Origin: Streptomyces antioxidans
Lineage (GTDB): Bacteria; Actinomycetota; Actinomycetes; Streptomycetales; Streptomycetaceae
Direction: 5' to 3'
Assembly: GCF_000968685.2 (NCBI RefSeq)
Contig: NZ_LAKD02000003.1
Location: 1 to 52,996, forward strand
Length of the DNA: 52,996 nucleotides
A program made the position numbers and the translations under genes. Under the pieces are notes generated by a model. The model did no database searches. It was not told the origin of the DNA and saw nothing but the letters and a program-made list of their open reading frames with translations. This document shows positions 7,607-15,444 of the stretch, in pieces (within the stretch, counting starts at the first letter, position 1; each line of letters starts with the position of its first letter).

Positions 7607-8271
7607 CGGCCGCCACCGCGCGCGCGGCGGCGGTCCTCCAGGCTCTCTTCGCGCTGTTGGCCGCCGTTCACCTGGGCGCGCTGCTCATGGACGCCACCAC
7701 CGTCGTCCACCTCACCAAGCCCGCCCTGATGCCCGTGCTCGCCGTATGGGCCCTGGCGCGCGGCGGGCCGTGGCCGCTTCCGGCCGCGCTGCTGTGCGGC
7801 TGTGGGGGCGATGTGCTGCTGCAGATCGGCGGCGAGACCGCGTTCCTGGCCGGAATGGGCTGCTTCGCGGCCGGGCACCTCTGCTATGTGGCGCTGTTCG
7901 CCCGCGCCGGGCGGCGCCGTACGCGGCCCTGGGTGGCCGCCGGGTACGGGGTCGCGTGGCTGGGCACGGTGGCGCTGCTGTGGTCCGGCCTCGCATCGCA
8001 GCTGCGGCTTCCGGTCGCGGGCTACAGCCTGCTGCTGACGGTCATGGCGCTGGCCGCGCTCGGGGCGGGCCCGTGGACCGGAATCGGCGGGGCGCTGTTC
8101 ATGCTCTCCGACACCCTGATCGCGGCGGGGCTCGCGGACTGGCCACGGCCGCCGGTGCCCCAGTTCTGGATCATGGCCACCTATATAGCCGCGCAGTGGC
8201 TGCTTGCGGCCGGGGCGACACGGACGGGCTCCCCGCGTCCCGCGCCGGAACGGGCGCTCGTCACCCCGTGA
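7603..8271 (+). CDS. Lysoplasmalogenase (YhhN family) membrane protein
   Basis: A 222-residue protein with seven to eight hydrophobic helices. Family motifs include HLTKPALMPVLAVWAL, LLCGCGGDVLL (conserved G-D) and GALFMLSDTLIA (conserved S-D). YhhN/TMEM86 proteins cleave the vinyl-ether bond of lysoplasmalogens. The GTG start at 7603 overlaps the stop of the sterol-desaturase gene by 3 bases. The pairing with a TMEM195-like hydroxylase (alkylglycerol monooxygenase is in the same superfamily) suggests ether-lipid turnover, which is an inference. Ends at TGA 8269-8271. Confidence 0.88.
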   Translation: MTAATARAAAVLQALFALLAAVHLGALLMDATTVVHLTKPALMPVLAVWALARGGPWPLPAALLCGCGGDVLLQIGGETAFLAGMGCFAAGHLCYVALFARAGRRRTRPWVAAGYGVAWLGTVALLWSGLASQLRLPVAGYSLLLTVMALAALGAGPWTGIGGALFMLSDTLIAAGLADWPRPPVPQFWIMATYIAAQWLLAAGATRTGSPRPAPERALVTP

Positions 8272-8276
8272 CCCCC

Positions 8277-8339
8277 ATAAGGCCGTGACGCATGCGGCGG
8301 CGCCCGTAAGGCCGTGACGCCCGTAAGGCCGTCGCGCCC
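8277..8339. repeat. Short imperfect tandem repeat after the lysoplasmalogenase gene
   Basis: Three copies of a unit containing taaggccgtgacgc or taaggccgtcgcgc follow within 70 bases of the stop codon. Convergent with the 8357-8905 gene. No strong hairpin terminator is visible. Confidence 0.7.
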
Positions 8340-8356
8340 CGCCCCCGTGACCCTCC

Positions 8357-8905
8357 TCAGTCCGTGACCGGCAGCCGCCTGAGCCTGACCACGCGCAGCG
8401 GGTCCGAGGGGCGGTCATGGCTCAGCTCCCAGCCCCGGGCCCGCGCCGCCTCGACCACATGGCCAGCGCCCACCCCGCGGTACGCACGCACGGGGATGTC
8501 GTGCGGGCCCGGCGGCGGGGCCTTCTCCGCCTTCTGGGCGGCCAGTTCCTTCGCGGTCCAGGAGTCGATGCGCTTGTCGACCCGCGCCCGGTAGAACGCC
8601 GCGTCGCCCTCGTGCCGCAGCTCCGGGAGCGTCACACACCAGGCGGGCCACGCCTTCACGCCGCCCCCGAACTTGTCGACCAGGCCGGCGAACCCCTTCT
8701 CGAACCCGGGGATCACCGTAAAGATCTCGGCCACGATGACGACGGGGATGAAGCAGAGGAAGAGCACCACGATCAGCGCCCACCACAGCGGCAGCAGCAG
8801 TACGGTCAGCACGAACCGGGTCAGGAGCGAGAAGGTCGACCGAGGGGGCAGCGGCCCCCAGGAGTCGTCGTGATGCACGGGAACGGGGTCCTCTGGCGGC
8901 TTCAT
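8357..8905 (-). CDS. Small membrane protein of unknown function
   Basis: A 182-residue protein. It has a Pro-rich N-terminus (MKPPEDPVPVHHDDSWGPLP), one long or two closely packed hydrophobic helices (about residues 28-62, LLLPLWWALIVVLFLCFIPVVIV) and a soluble C-terminal half rich in Arg/Lys/Ala ending in VRLRRLPVTD. No domain I recognise. I start at ATG 8905. The longer frame extends through the peptidase terminator hairpin and is unlikely. Single-gene unit. Confidence 0.7.
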   Translation of the reverse strand: MKPPEDPVPVHHDDSWGPLPPRSTFSLLTRFVLTVLLLPLWWALIVVLFLCFIPVVIVAEIFTVIPGFEKGFAGLVDKFGGGVKAWPAWCVTLPELRHEGDAAFYRARVDKRIDSWTAKELAAQKAEKAPPPGPHDIPVRAYRGVGAGHVVEAARARGWELSHDRPSDPLRVVRLRRLPVTD

Positions 8906-8936
8906 GGGGAACTCGCGGCTTCCTGGGGGAACACAT

Positions 8937-8974
8937 ACGGGCCGCCGGGCGGACTGCCCGCCCCGGCGGCCCGT
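8937..8974 (-). terminator. Terminator of the subtilase gene
   Basis: ACGGGCCGCCGGG (8937-8949) pairs perfectly with 8962-8974: a 13-bp stem with a 12-base loop, 17 bases beyond the stop of the S8 peptidase on the minus strand. No U-tract, as usual in streptomycetes. Confidence 0.75.
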
Positions 8975-8990
8975 GCATTGTGTCAGCCGG

Positions 8991-10523
8991 TCACTTCTCG
9001 ACGGCGTCCAGGGCGTCCGCGAGCCCGGCGCCGTAGAAGCCGTTGTACCGCTTGCCGCCCTCGCACACCGCGTCGACCGTGCCGTCGCCGTCGATGTCGT
9101 ACGGCGTCGGGCAGGCCAGGTCATCGGCCTCGGCCTTGAGCAGCGCCTTCACCTGCCAGGGGGAGGCGTGCGGATGGGTGCTCTTGATGAGCGCCGCGAC
9201 ACCGGCCACATGCGGCGAGGCCATGGACGTGCCCGCCATGTAGCCGTACTGCCCGCCAGGGAGCGTGTTGTAGATCAGGCCGCTGGTGGCCGGGGGCTCG
9301 GGCTTCTGGTAGGTGGTGCTGTCGCCGCCGGGGGCCGCGATGTCGATGATCCCCAGGCCGTAGTTGGAGAACGAGGACTTGAGCCCCTTGGCGCCGGTGG
9401 AGGCGACCGTGACGACGCCCGGCAGCTGGGTCGGGATGTCCAGGCAGACGCTCGGGTCCACCTCCCGGTCACCGGGGGTGGTGTCGTTGGGGCTGGAGGG
9501 GTCGGTGATGGTGTCCGAGGTCAGGTCGTAGTTCTCGTTGCCGGCCGCGGCCACATTGACCACGCCCCGGCCCTCGGCGTACGACGAGGCCCGGCGCACC
9601 GCCTCCACCAGGGCCTTCTGGTCCGGGTCCGTGGTGCAGTTGAAGTACCACGGGTCGGTGTAATAGCTGTTGTTGGTGACGTCCACACCGTGCTCGGCGG
9701 CCCAGACGAAGCCGCAGACGACCGCCTCGGTGTAGAAGAACCCGTCCGTCGTGGACACCTTGATCCCGGAGACCTTGACGCCCGGGGCCACGCCGGTCAC
9801 ACCGACGCCGTTCTTGGCGGCGGCGATCTCGCCCGCCACATGGGTGCCGTGCGGGGACTCCTCGGCGCTCGGCCGCCACGCGCCGTCGGCGGTGTCCGGC
9901 TTGCCCGTCACACAGTTGACGGACGCCTTACGGTCGAAGTTCGGCGCCAGATCCGGGTGGGTGTCGTCCACACCGGTGTCGATGACCCCGACGGTGACCT
10001 TACGGCTGCCCAGGCTCTTCTCATGCGCCTTGTCCGCCTTGATCGCCGGCAGATCCCACTGCAGTGGCTCCAGCGGGTCCTGTCCGGCCTTCGCCTTCGC
10101 CGCCACCGCCTGCCGCTGCTTCTCGCTCAGCAGCTTCGGCGTGTCGATGTCGTCGGTGGACTGGGCGGGCAGCGGGGCGGTCCGGGTGTTCCCGGCGGAG
10201 GTGACGCCGCGCACCTTACGGACGGTCTTGGCGAAGTCCGGGTTGGCGGAGTGGACGACGATGACGCCGATCCGGTCGTAGGACACCACGACCGTGCCGC
10301 CGGCCTGGGCGATGGCCTTGCGGATGCGGGACGGGTCCTGCCCCGGGCGGGTGTTGACGACATAGCTCAGGGACGGACCGTCGGCCGTGGTGGCCGCGGC
10401 GGCGTGGCCGTCCCGTCCGAGCGCGGTGGCGGTGGTGGGCAGGAAGGCCAGCGCGGTGGTGAGCGCCATGGCGGCGGGTATCGCGGCGGTGCGCAGCGGC
10501 AGGGAGGTGCGGCGCGGCGTCAT
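8991..10523 (-). CDS. Secreted S8 family serine peptidase (subtilisin-like)
   Basis: A 510-residue secreted subtilase. Residues 1-40 form a signal peptide (MTPRRTSLPLRT, then a hydrophobic Ala/Leu/Thr core). Residues about 50-120 form an inhibitor-I9-like propeptide (SYVVNTRPGQD, with a phage-like alternation of beta and helix). The catalytic triad is visible: Asp182 in VGVIDTGVDDTHPDL, His225 in SPHGTHVAGE and Ser433 in AGTSMASPHVAGVAALI. The oxyanion Asn region is NVAAAGNENYD. Expected to be exported and self-processed. ATG at 10523. Its promoter is in the long upstream spacer; a strong hairpin follows the gene. Confidence 0.95.
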   Translation of the reverse strand: MTPRRTSLPLRTAAIPAAMALTTALAFLPTTATALGRDGHAAAATTADGPSLSYVVNTRPGQDPSRIRKAIAQAGGTVVVSYDRIGVIVVHSANPDFAKTVRKVRGVTSAGNTRTAPLPAQSTDDIDTPKLLSEKQRQAVAAKAKAGQDPLEPLQWDLPAIKADKAHEKSLGSRKVTVGVIDTGVDDTHPDLAPNFDRKASVNCVTGKPDTADGAWRPSAEESPHGTHVAGEIAAAKNGVGVTGVAPGVKVSGIKVSTTDGFFYTEAVVCGFVWAAEHGVDVTNNSYYTDPWYFNCTTDPDQKALVEAVRRASSYAEGRGVVNVAAAGNENYDLTSDTITDPSSPNDTTPGDREVDPSVCLDIPTQLPGVVTVASTGAKGLKSSFSNYGLGIIDIAAPGGDSTTYQKPEPPATSGLIYNTLPGGQYGYMAGTSMASPHVAGVAALIKSTHPHASPWQVKALLKAEADDLACPTPYDIDGDGTVDAVCEGGKRYNGFYGAGLADALDAVEK

Positions 10524-10553
10524 GGGTACTCCGGTTCTCTCGACGGTTCTCTC

Positions 10554-10628
10554 GAGGTCGATGAGCTCGAGGCGGTTGAGCTCGAAGTGGCTGAGCTCCG
10601 GGTGGCTGAGCCCGAGGTGGCTGAGCAG
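10554..10628. repeat. Five 15-base tandem units upstream of the subtilase
   Basis: Units at 10554, 10569, 10584, 10599 and 10614 follow the pattern GARGTGGCTGAGCYC (for example GAAGTGGCTGAGCTC). The array starts 31 bases upstream of the peptidase start codon, so it sits in its leader or promoter. It would code a pentapeptide repeat in either strand, but no gene there is convincing. Confidence 0.9.
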
Positions 10629-11208
10629 GCTCCGGGCGGGCGGACCGGGCTGGATGGTCAGCGTTCCGGACCGGGGGCGCGGACGCGCGCTCAGCGCGCC
10701 ACTCGGGGGACGCGGAGCCCCCGGGCGCGGGCGGCGGACCGGCGGGCCGCGTCAGCGGCGGCGGACCGGGCGGTCGCGTCAACGGCGCCGCCCCGGCCGG
10801 GGTCATCCGCACAAGCGAATGCGCGCGCCCTCGTGGCGCGGATCCCGCGCGCCGCCTCGATGCCCCGGGACGCCGCGGAAACGGGGCAGGGGCGGCGGGG
10901 AGTGGTGAGGGGGTGGTGCGGAGCGTGGTGCGGGGCCGACGGGCCGTCAGAAGCCCGCCGTCCGGGTCTTGGAGGAGCCGATCTCAGATGAGCCATGGGG
11001 TCTCCACATCATCCGTACGGGCCGCCCGAACGCCGTGCGCGGCTGGGCGGGTACATGACGAAGGAAGCTATCGCTGATCAAGGTCGGACATCAATGCATT
11101 CCGGAAGAAAACCCGCCACAGTACCCGGCGCCGATCCGTCCCCCGAATTCTTATCCGTCTCTCAATCAACCGGACCCTGTCGTACAGGTCCGCGCCGTCC
11201 TACCATGC

Positions 11209-11250
11209 GTGATCTGGATCACTAGCCACTGTTACGCATTCCCTTAGGAC
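11209..11250 (+). promoter_or_regulatory. CRP-type operator and promoter of the DUF485-symporter operon
   Basis: GTGATCTGGATCAC (11209-11222) has perfect GTGATC/GATCAC arms and fits the CRP/FNR-family consensus GTGA-N6-TCAC. A good -10 hexamer TAGGAC lies at 11245-11250. If transcription starts at about 11257, the palindrome centre is at -41.5, the class II activator position, and the leader before the GTG at 11270 is only 13 bases with AGGAGAG as ribosome binding site. The geometry is observed; regulation by the streptomycete Crp is inferred. Confidence 0.6.
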
Positions 11251-11269
11251 CCACTCACCAGGAGAGACC

Positions 11270-11626
11270 GTGGATACCGCACCGGCCAACGATCGCCCCG
11301 ACGATCCGCGGCAATTTGACCGTTCTGCCTACGCTGAGGTGCAAGCGAGCCCGGAGTTCGGCGAACTGCGCGGTGCCCACCGCTCGTTCGCCTTCCCGCT
11401 CACCATCGCGTTCGTCAGCTGGTACCTGCTCTACGTCCTGCTGTCCAACTACGCGGGCGGCTTCATGGGCACCAAGATCGTCGGCCATATCAATGTGGCC
11501 CTGGTGTTCGGGCTGGCGCAGTTCCTGACCACCTTTCTCATCGCCTGGTGGTACTCCCGGCACGCCGCCACCAAGCTGGACCCCCGCGCCCAGGCCATCA
11601 AGTCCCGTCTGGAGGAGCGCTCATGA
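11270..11626 (+). CDS. DUF485 domain-containing membrane protein
   Basis: A 118-residue protein with two transmembrane helices (FPLTIAFVSWYLLYVLLSNY and INVALVFGLAQFLTTFLIAWWY). DUF485 hallmarks are FGELRGAHRSFAFPLT and a C-terminal YSRHAATKLDPRA. It is typically encoded directly before acetate/pyruvate-type sodium:solute symporters and thought to be an accessory subunit. GTG start at 11270 with AGGAGAG upstream. TGA overlaps the ATG of the symporter gene. Confidence 0.92.
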   Translation: MDTAPANDRPDDPRQFDRSAYAEVQASPEFGELRGAHRSFAFPLTIAFVSWYLLYVLLSNYAGGFMGTKIVGHINVALVFGLAQFLTTFLIAWWYSRHAATKLDPRAQAIKSRLEERS

Positions 11627-13242
11627 GCCCCTACCTGCTCGCCGCCGAGAGCGCCTCGGACAACCGGCCGCTGATCGTCACGCTCTTCGCGGTCTTCGTC
11701 CTGGCGACCCTGGGCATCACCGTCTGGGCGGGCCGCCAGACCAAGGACGCCACCGACTTCTACGCGGGTGGCCGCCAGTTCAGCGGCTTCCAGAACGGCC
11801 TGGCGATCTCCGGCGACTACATGTCCGCCGCGTCCTTCCTCGGCATCGCCGGCGCCATCGCGCTCTCCGGTTACGACGGCTTCCTGTACTCGATCGGCTT
11901 CCTCGTCGCCTGGCTGGTGGCCCTGCTGCTGGTCGCCGAGCCGCTGCGGAACTCCGGCCGCTACACGATGGGCGACGTGCTCGCCTACCGGATGCGCCAG
12001 CGCCCGGTGCGCACCGCCGCGGGCGTCTCCACCATCGTCGTCTCGATCTTCTACCTGCTGGCGCAGATGGCGGGCGCGGGGGTGCTGGTCTCCCTGCTGC
12101 TGGGCATCACCAGCGAGGCCGGGAAGATCCTCATCGTCGTCCTCGTCGGCGTCGTGATGATCCTCTACGTCACCATCGGCGGCATGAAGGGCACCACCTG
12201 GGTGCAGATGGTCAAGGCCGTGCTGCTGATCGCGGGCACGCTGCTGATCACCTTCCTGGTGCTGCTGAAGTTCCACTTCAACATCTCCGACCTGCTGGGC
12301 GAGGCGGCCAAGAACAGCGGCATCGGAGAGTCGTTCCTGGAACCCGGGCTGAAGTACGGGCTCAACGCCACCACCAAGCTGGACTTCATCTCGCTCGGTA
12401 TCGCCCTGGTCCTGGGCACCGCGGGCCTGCCGCACATCCTCATCCGGTTCTACACCGTGCCCACCGCCCGGGCCGCCCGTAACTCGGTCAACTGGGCCAT
12501 CGGCATCATCGGCCTCTTCTACCTGATGACCATCGCGCTGGGCTTCGGCGCCGCCGCGCTGCTCAAGCACGACGACATCATCGCCTCCAACAAGTCGGGC
12601 AACACCGCGGCGCCACTGCTCGCCGAGGAGATCGGCGGCGGACCGGACTCCACGGGCGGCGCCATCCTGCTCGCGGTGATCTCCGCGGTGGCCTTCGCCA
12701 CGATCCTCGCCGTGGTCGCCGGGCTCACCCTCGCCTCCTCGTCGTCCTTCGCCCACGACCTGTACGCCAATGTGATCCGCAAGGGCGAGGCGACCCAGAA
12801 GGAGGAGATCTCGGCGGCGCGCTGGGCCACCGTCGGCATCGGCACCGTCGCCGTCGTGCTCGGCGTCTTCGCACGAGATCTCAACGTGGCCGGACTCGTG
12901 GCACTGGCCTTCGCGGTCGCCGCCTCCGCCAATCTGCCGACCATCCTGTACAGCCTGTTCTGGAAGCGCTTCACCACCCAGGGCGCGCTGTGGTCCATCT
13001 ACGGCGGACTGATCTCCTCGGTCCTCCTGGTGCTCTTCTCGCCCGTCGTCTCGGGCAAGGAGACCTCGATGTTCCCGGACGTGGACTTCCACTGGTTCCC
13101 GCTGGAGAACCCCGGGCTGATCTCCATCCCGCTGGGCTTCCTGCTCGGCTGGCTGGGCACCATCGTCTCCAAGGAGCAGCCCGACAAGGACAAGTACGCC
13201 GAGCTGGAGGTGCGCTCGCTCACCGGACACGGCGCCCACTGA
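11623..13242 (+). CDS. Cation/acetate (monocarboxylate) symporter, SSS family
   Basis: A 539-residue sodium:solute symporter with about 13 transmembrane helices. Family signatures include TDFYAGGRQFSGFQNGLAI, GDYMSAASFLGIAGAIAL and the later GLPHILIRFYTVPTARAAR. It most resembles ActP-type acetate/glycolate or MctC-type monocarboxylate carriers. Uptake of acetate, propionate or pyruvate is the likely role; the exact substrate is not readable. ATG at 11623 within the ATGA overlap with the DUF485 gene. Co-regulation by CRP would fit acetate metabolism. Confidence 0.92.
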   Translation: MSPYLLAAESASDNRPLIVTLFAVFVLATLGITVWAGRQTKDATDFYAGGRQFSGFQNGLAISGDYMSAASFLGIAGAIALSGYDGFLYSIGFLVAWLVALLLVAEPLRNSGRYTMGDVLAYRMRQRPVRTAAGVSTIVVSIFYLLAQMAGAGVLVSLLLGITSEAGKILIVVLVGVVMILYVTIGGMKGTTWVQMVKAVLLIAGTLLITFLVLLKFHFNISDLLGEAAKNSGIGESFLEPGLKYGLNATTKLDFISLGIALVLGTAGLPHILIRFYTVPTARAARNSVNWAIGIIGLFYLMTIALGFGAAALLKHDDIIASNKSGNTAAPLLAEEIGGGPDSTGGAILLAVISAVAFATILAVVAGLTLASSSSFAHDLYANVIRKGEATQKEEISAARWATVGIGTVAVVLGVFARDLNVAGLVALAFAVAASANLPTILYSLFWKRFTTQGALWSIYGGLISSVLLVLFSPVVSGKETSMFPDVDFHWFPLENPGLISIPLGFLLGWLGTIVSKEQPDKDKYAELEVRSLTGHGAH

Positions 13243-13260
13243 CCGGCGCCGCCCACCCGT

Positions 13261-13340
13261 GCGGCCCCTCCATGTCACACCCGTCGCGTACGCTGCGAGA
13301 CAATTGAGCAGTGCACGCACGCCAACCGTGGAGGGGCCGC
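13261..13340 (+). promoter_or_regulatory. Long-range inverted repeat covering the moaA ribosome binding site
   Basis: GCGGCCCCTCCA (13261-13272) is perfectly complementary to TGGAGGGGCCGC (13329-13340), which includes the moaA Shine-Dalgarno GGAGGGG just before the ATG at 13345. If both arms are transcribed, the SD would be masked. The transcription start is unknown. Confidence 0.4.
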
Positions 13341-13344
13341 CACC

Positions 13345-14334
13345 ATGTTGATCGACACCTATGGTCGCGTAGCCACCGACCTGCGTGTCTCCCTGACCGA
13401 CCGCTGCAATCTGCGCTGCACCTACTGCATGCCGGAAGAGGGCCTGCAGTGGCTCGCAAAGCCGGATCTGCTCACCGACGACGAGATAGTCCGGCTGATC
13501 GGGATCGCCGTCACCGAGCTCGGGGTCACCGAGGTCCGCTTCACCGGCGGTGAGCCACTGTTGCGCCCCGGTCTGGTCGGCATCGTGGAGCGCTGCGCGG
13601 ACCTCGGCCCGCGCCCCCGGATGTCGCTCACCACCAACGGCATCGGTCTGCAGCGCACCGCCCAGGCCCTGCATGACGCGGGCCTGGACCGGGTCAATGT
13701 CTCGCTCGACACCCTGCGTCCCGAGGTCTTCCAGGCCATCACCCGGCGCAAGCGCCATGACGATGTGCTGCGCGGCCTCGACGCGGCGCGCACCGCCGGG
13801 CTGACCCCGGTGAAGGTCAATGCCGTGCTGATGCCCGGGCTCAACGACGACGAGGCGCCAGAGCTGCTTGCCTGGGCCCTGGAAAGCGGCTATGAGCTGC
13901 GCTTCATCGAGCAGATGCCGCTCGATCCGCAACACGGCTGGAAGCGCGACGGCATGATCACCGCCGGGGACATCCTGGCCAGTCTGCGCACCCGTTTCAC
14001 CCTCACCCCCGAGGAGGAGGACGAGCGTGGCTCCGCGCCCGCCGAGCGCTGGCTGGTCGACGGCGGCCCGGCCCGGGTCGGCGTCATCGCCTCGGTCACC
14101 CGCCCGTTCTGCCGCGCCTGCGACCGCACCCGGCTGACCGCCGACGGACAGGTGCGCACCTGCCTCTTCGCCCGAGAGGAGTCCGATCTGCGCGGGGCGC
14201 TGCGCTCCGGCGCCCCGGACGAGGAGATCGCGAGGCTGTGGCGGCTGGCGATGTGGGGCAAGAAGGCCGGATCCGGGCTCGATGACCCGTCGTTCCTCCA
14301 GCCGGACCGGCCGATGTCGGCGATCGGGGGCTGA
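13345..14334 (+). CDS. moaA: GTP 3',8-cyclase MoaA (molybdenum cofactor synthesis)
   Basis: A 329-residue radical SAM enzyme catalysing the first step of molybdopterin synthesis, GTP to 3',8-cyclo-GTP. The SAM cluster motif is CNLRCTYC (Cys21, Cys25, Cys28). FTGGEPLLRPGL is the GGEP SAM-binding motif. The second 4Fe-4S cluster is in CRACDRTRLTADGQVRTCLF. The C-terminus ends in Gly-Gly (MSAIGG), the tail known to be required for activity. ATG at 13345 preceded by GGAGGGG. Stands alone: other moa genes are not in the window. Confidence 0.97.
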   Translation: MLIDTYGRVATDLRVSLTDRCNLRCTYCMPEEGLQWLAKPDLLTDDEIVRLIGIAVTELGVTEVRFTGGEPLLRPGLVGIVERCADLGPRPRMSLTTNGIGLQRTAQALHDAGLDRVNVSLDTLRPEVFQAITRRKRHDDVLRGLDAARTAGLTPVKVNAVLMPGLNDDEAPELLAWALESGYELRFIEQMPLDPQHGWKRDGMITAGDILASLRTRFTLTPEEEDERGSAPAERWLVDGGPARVGVIASVTRPFCRACDRTRLTADGQVRTCLFAREESDLRGALRSGAPDEEIARLWRLAMWGKKAGSGLDDPSFLQPDRPMSAIGG

Positions 14335-14339
14335 GCGCG

Positions 14340-14426
14340 GGTTTTCGGCGGGCCTCGGGGGCCAATCACGGGTTTTCGACGGCCTCGGGGGCCTCGGCGG
14401 CCGGTCACTGGTTTTCGGCGGCCGAC
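14340..14426. repeat. Imperfect repeats of GGTTTTCGGCGG after moaA
   Basis: Three copies of a unit GGTTTTCGRCGGSCCTCGGGG-like (about 14340, 14370 and 14411). They begin directly after the moaA stop codon, and the last one falls inside the 3' end of the convergent 14405-14644 gene (coding its SAAENQ end). Confidence 0.7.
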
Positions 14427-14644
14427 CATTCCTCCAGCGTCACCACGTCCTTGAGGAAGCCCCGCACTCCAAGGAACTCCGAGAGATATTCGCGGTGTTC
14501 CTCGCAGGCGAGCCAGGTCTTGCGCCGCTCCGGGGTATGGATCTTGGGGTTGTTCCAGGCCAGCACCCATACGGCGGGGGCGTGGCAGCCCTTGGCGGAG
14601 CAGATCACGGTGTCGGTCTCGGCGGCGGTCTCGCGGGTGTTCAC
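14405..14644 (-). CDS. Small conserved actinobacterial protein, unknown function
   Basis: A 79-residue protein from the GTG at 14644. It has Cys/His positions suggesting a metal site: CSAKGCHAPAVWVLAWNNPK then TWLACEEHREYLSEFL. C-x4-C plus C-x2-H spacing looks like a zinc-binding module. I recall homologues next to moaA in streptomycetes, sometimes labelled acetone carboxylase without good reason. Function unknown. A longer frame from 14695 starts with an Arg-rich stretch and is less likely. Convergent with moaA. Confidence 0.75.
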   Translation of the reverse strand: MNTRETAAETDTVICSAKGCHAPAVWVLAWNNPKIHTPERRKTWLACEEHREYLSEFLGVRGFLKDVVTLEEWSAAENQ

Positions 14645-14837
14645 ACCGCAGACTCTACGAAAGCCACGCCGGACATGACGACGCCGGGCAGCCACGGGGG
14701 GAGCCGCCCGGCGTCGGTCCGTCGCTCCGACGGGGGATGCGGAGCGCGTACGCAGTATGTCACGAGGGATGGGGCCCGGTGCACCGGTACTGCACTATTG
14801 ATCTGAGGTTTTCTTGAGCTTACGGAAACGTGCCAGG

Positions 14838-15227
14838 TCAGCCACGCTCACCGGGTCCAGGCTCGCTGATATGTCCGACGTCCTCCGGGACGGATTCCGC
14901 CCCATGGGGATCGCTCGGTCCCTCTCCGCGCCCGGCGAGCAGCATCGGACGGGGCGGAGTCGGGACGAAGGTGGTGGGCAGCGAAGTGGCGTTCTCCCGG
15001 CCCGCGTTGGCTATCACGACCGCGACGTAGGGCAGCACCGCGCCGAGTACCAGGGCCACGACGGCCACATGGCGCTCCACGTTCCACAACACCGCCGCCA
15101 GCACGACCGCGAGGGTACGGACCGACATCGAGATCACATAGCGACGCTGCCGACCGCGCACATCGTCGGCCAGCCCCTGCCGCGCTCCGGTGATCCGGAA
15201 CACTTCCGCATCGCCGTGCTTCCGCAT
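14838..15227 (-). CDS. DUF3099 domain-containing small membrane protein
   Basis: A 129-residue protein. The N-terminal half VFRITGARQGLADDVRGRQRRYVISM followed by two hydrophobic helices (TLAVVLAAVLW and VAVVALVLGAVLPYVAVVIANAG) is the DUF3099 pattern. The C-terminal 50 residues are Pro/Gly-rich and probably disordered. Start at ATG 15227, or GTG 15248 in the same frame. Function unknown. Divergent from the GlsB-like gene at 15445. Confidence 0.8.
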   Translation of the reverse strand: MRKHGDAEVFRITGARQGLADDVRGRQRRYVISMSVRTLAVVLAAVLWNVERHVAVVALVLGAVLPYVAVVIANAGRENATSLPTTFVPTPPRPMLLAGRGEGPSDPHGAESVPEDVGHISEPGPGERG

Positions 15228-15314
15228 CACGTTCCACCACCTGATCACCGAGCGGGCTGCCCCCGCTCTGGGACGTACTCAACGTTACGCCGCGCCTGCT
15301 GTCGGTTCGAGACC

Positions 15315-15336
15315 GGGGCACCCTGATGGGTGCCCC
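15315..15336. promoter_or_regulatory. Perfect 9-bp hairpin in a divergent intergenic region
   Basis: GGGGCACCC TGAT GGGTGCCCC: a 9-bp perfect stem with a 4-base loop, between DUF3099 (minus) and the GlsB-like gene (plus). A terminator is unexpected between divergent genes, so it is either an operator or part of the GlsB leader. Confidence 0.4.
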
Positions 15337-15444
15337 CACCGGCCACGTCGGAGGGGGGTACCGGCTCTCCGGCGTGCGCCGTACGCGAAGTGGCCGAACA
15401 CTGGAAGGGATCTGCATCCCCTCGCCGCGTGTCAGGGAGGCGAC

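Larger units (their letters stand above)
10524..11269. other. 746-base gene-free region between divergent genes
   Basis: No gene I can support. Open frames here (up to about 100 codons) have no recognisable domain and biased composition. It contains a five-unit 15-base repeat near the peptidase start, a GC-rich middle, and from about 11050 a markedly A/T-richer stretch with a CRP-type palindrome and promoter leading to the DUF485 gene. Confidence 0.65.

Noticed and set aside
10216..10812. Minus-strand frame with AQPPR pentapeptide repeats upstream of the subtilase
   Set aside because: Repeat is just the translation of the 15-base DNA array, the frame runs out of phase into the subtilase gene, and there is no ribosome binding site or domain.
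8904..10991. A 695-codon plus-strand frame over the subtilase
   Set aside because: Antisense shadow of a clear S8 peptidase; no domain.
11449..13935. An 828-codon minus-strand frame over the symporter and moaA
   Set aside because: Antisense shadow; the plus strand has strong family motifs.
14814..15326. Plus-strand 170-codon frame over the DUF3099 gene
   Set aside because: No domain, and the minus-strand frame fits DUF3099 with two membrane helices.
15295..15340. GTTCGAGACC followed by a hairpin, looking like a tRNA T-arm
   Set aside because: The flanking stems do not form an acceptor or anticodon arm. Only a simple hairpin remains.
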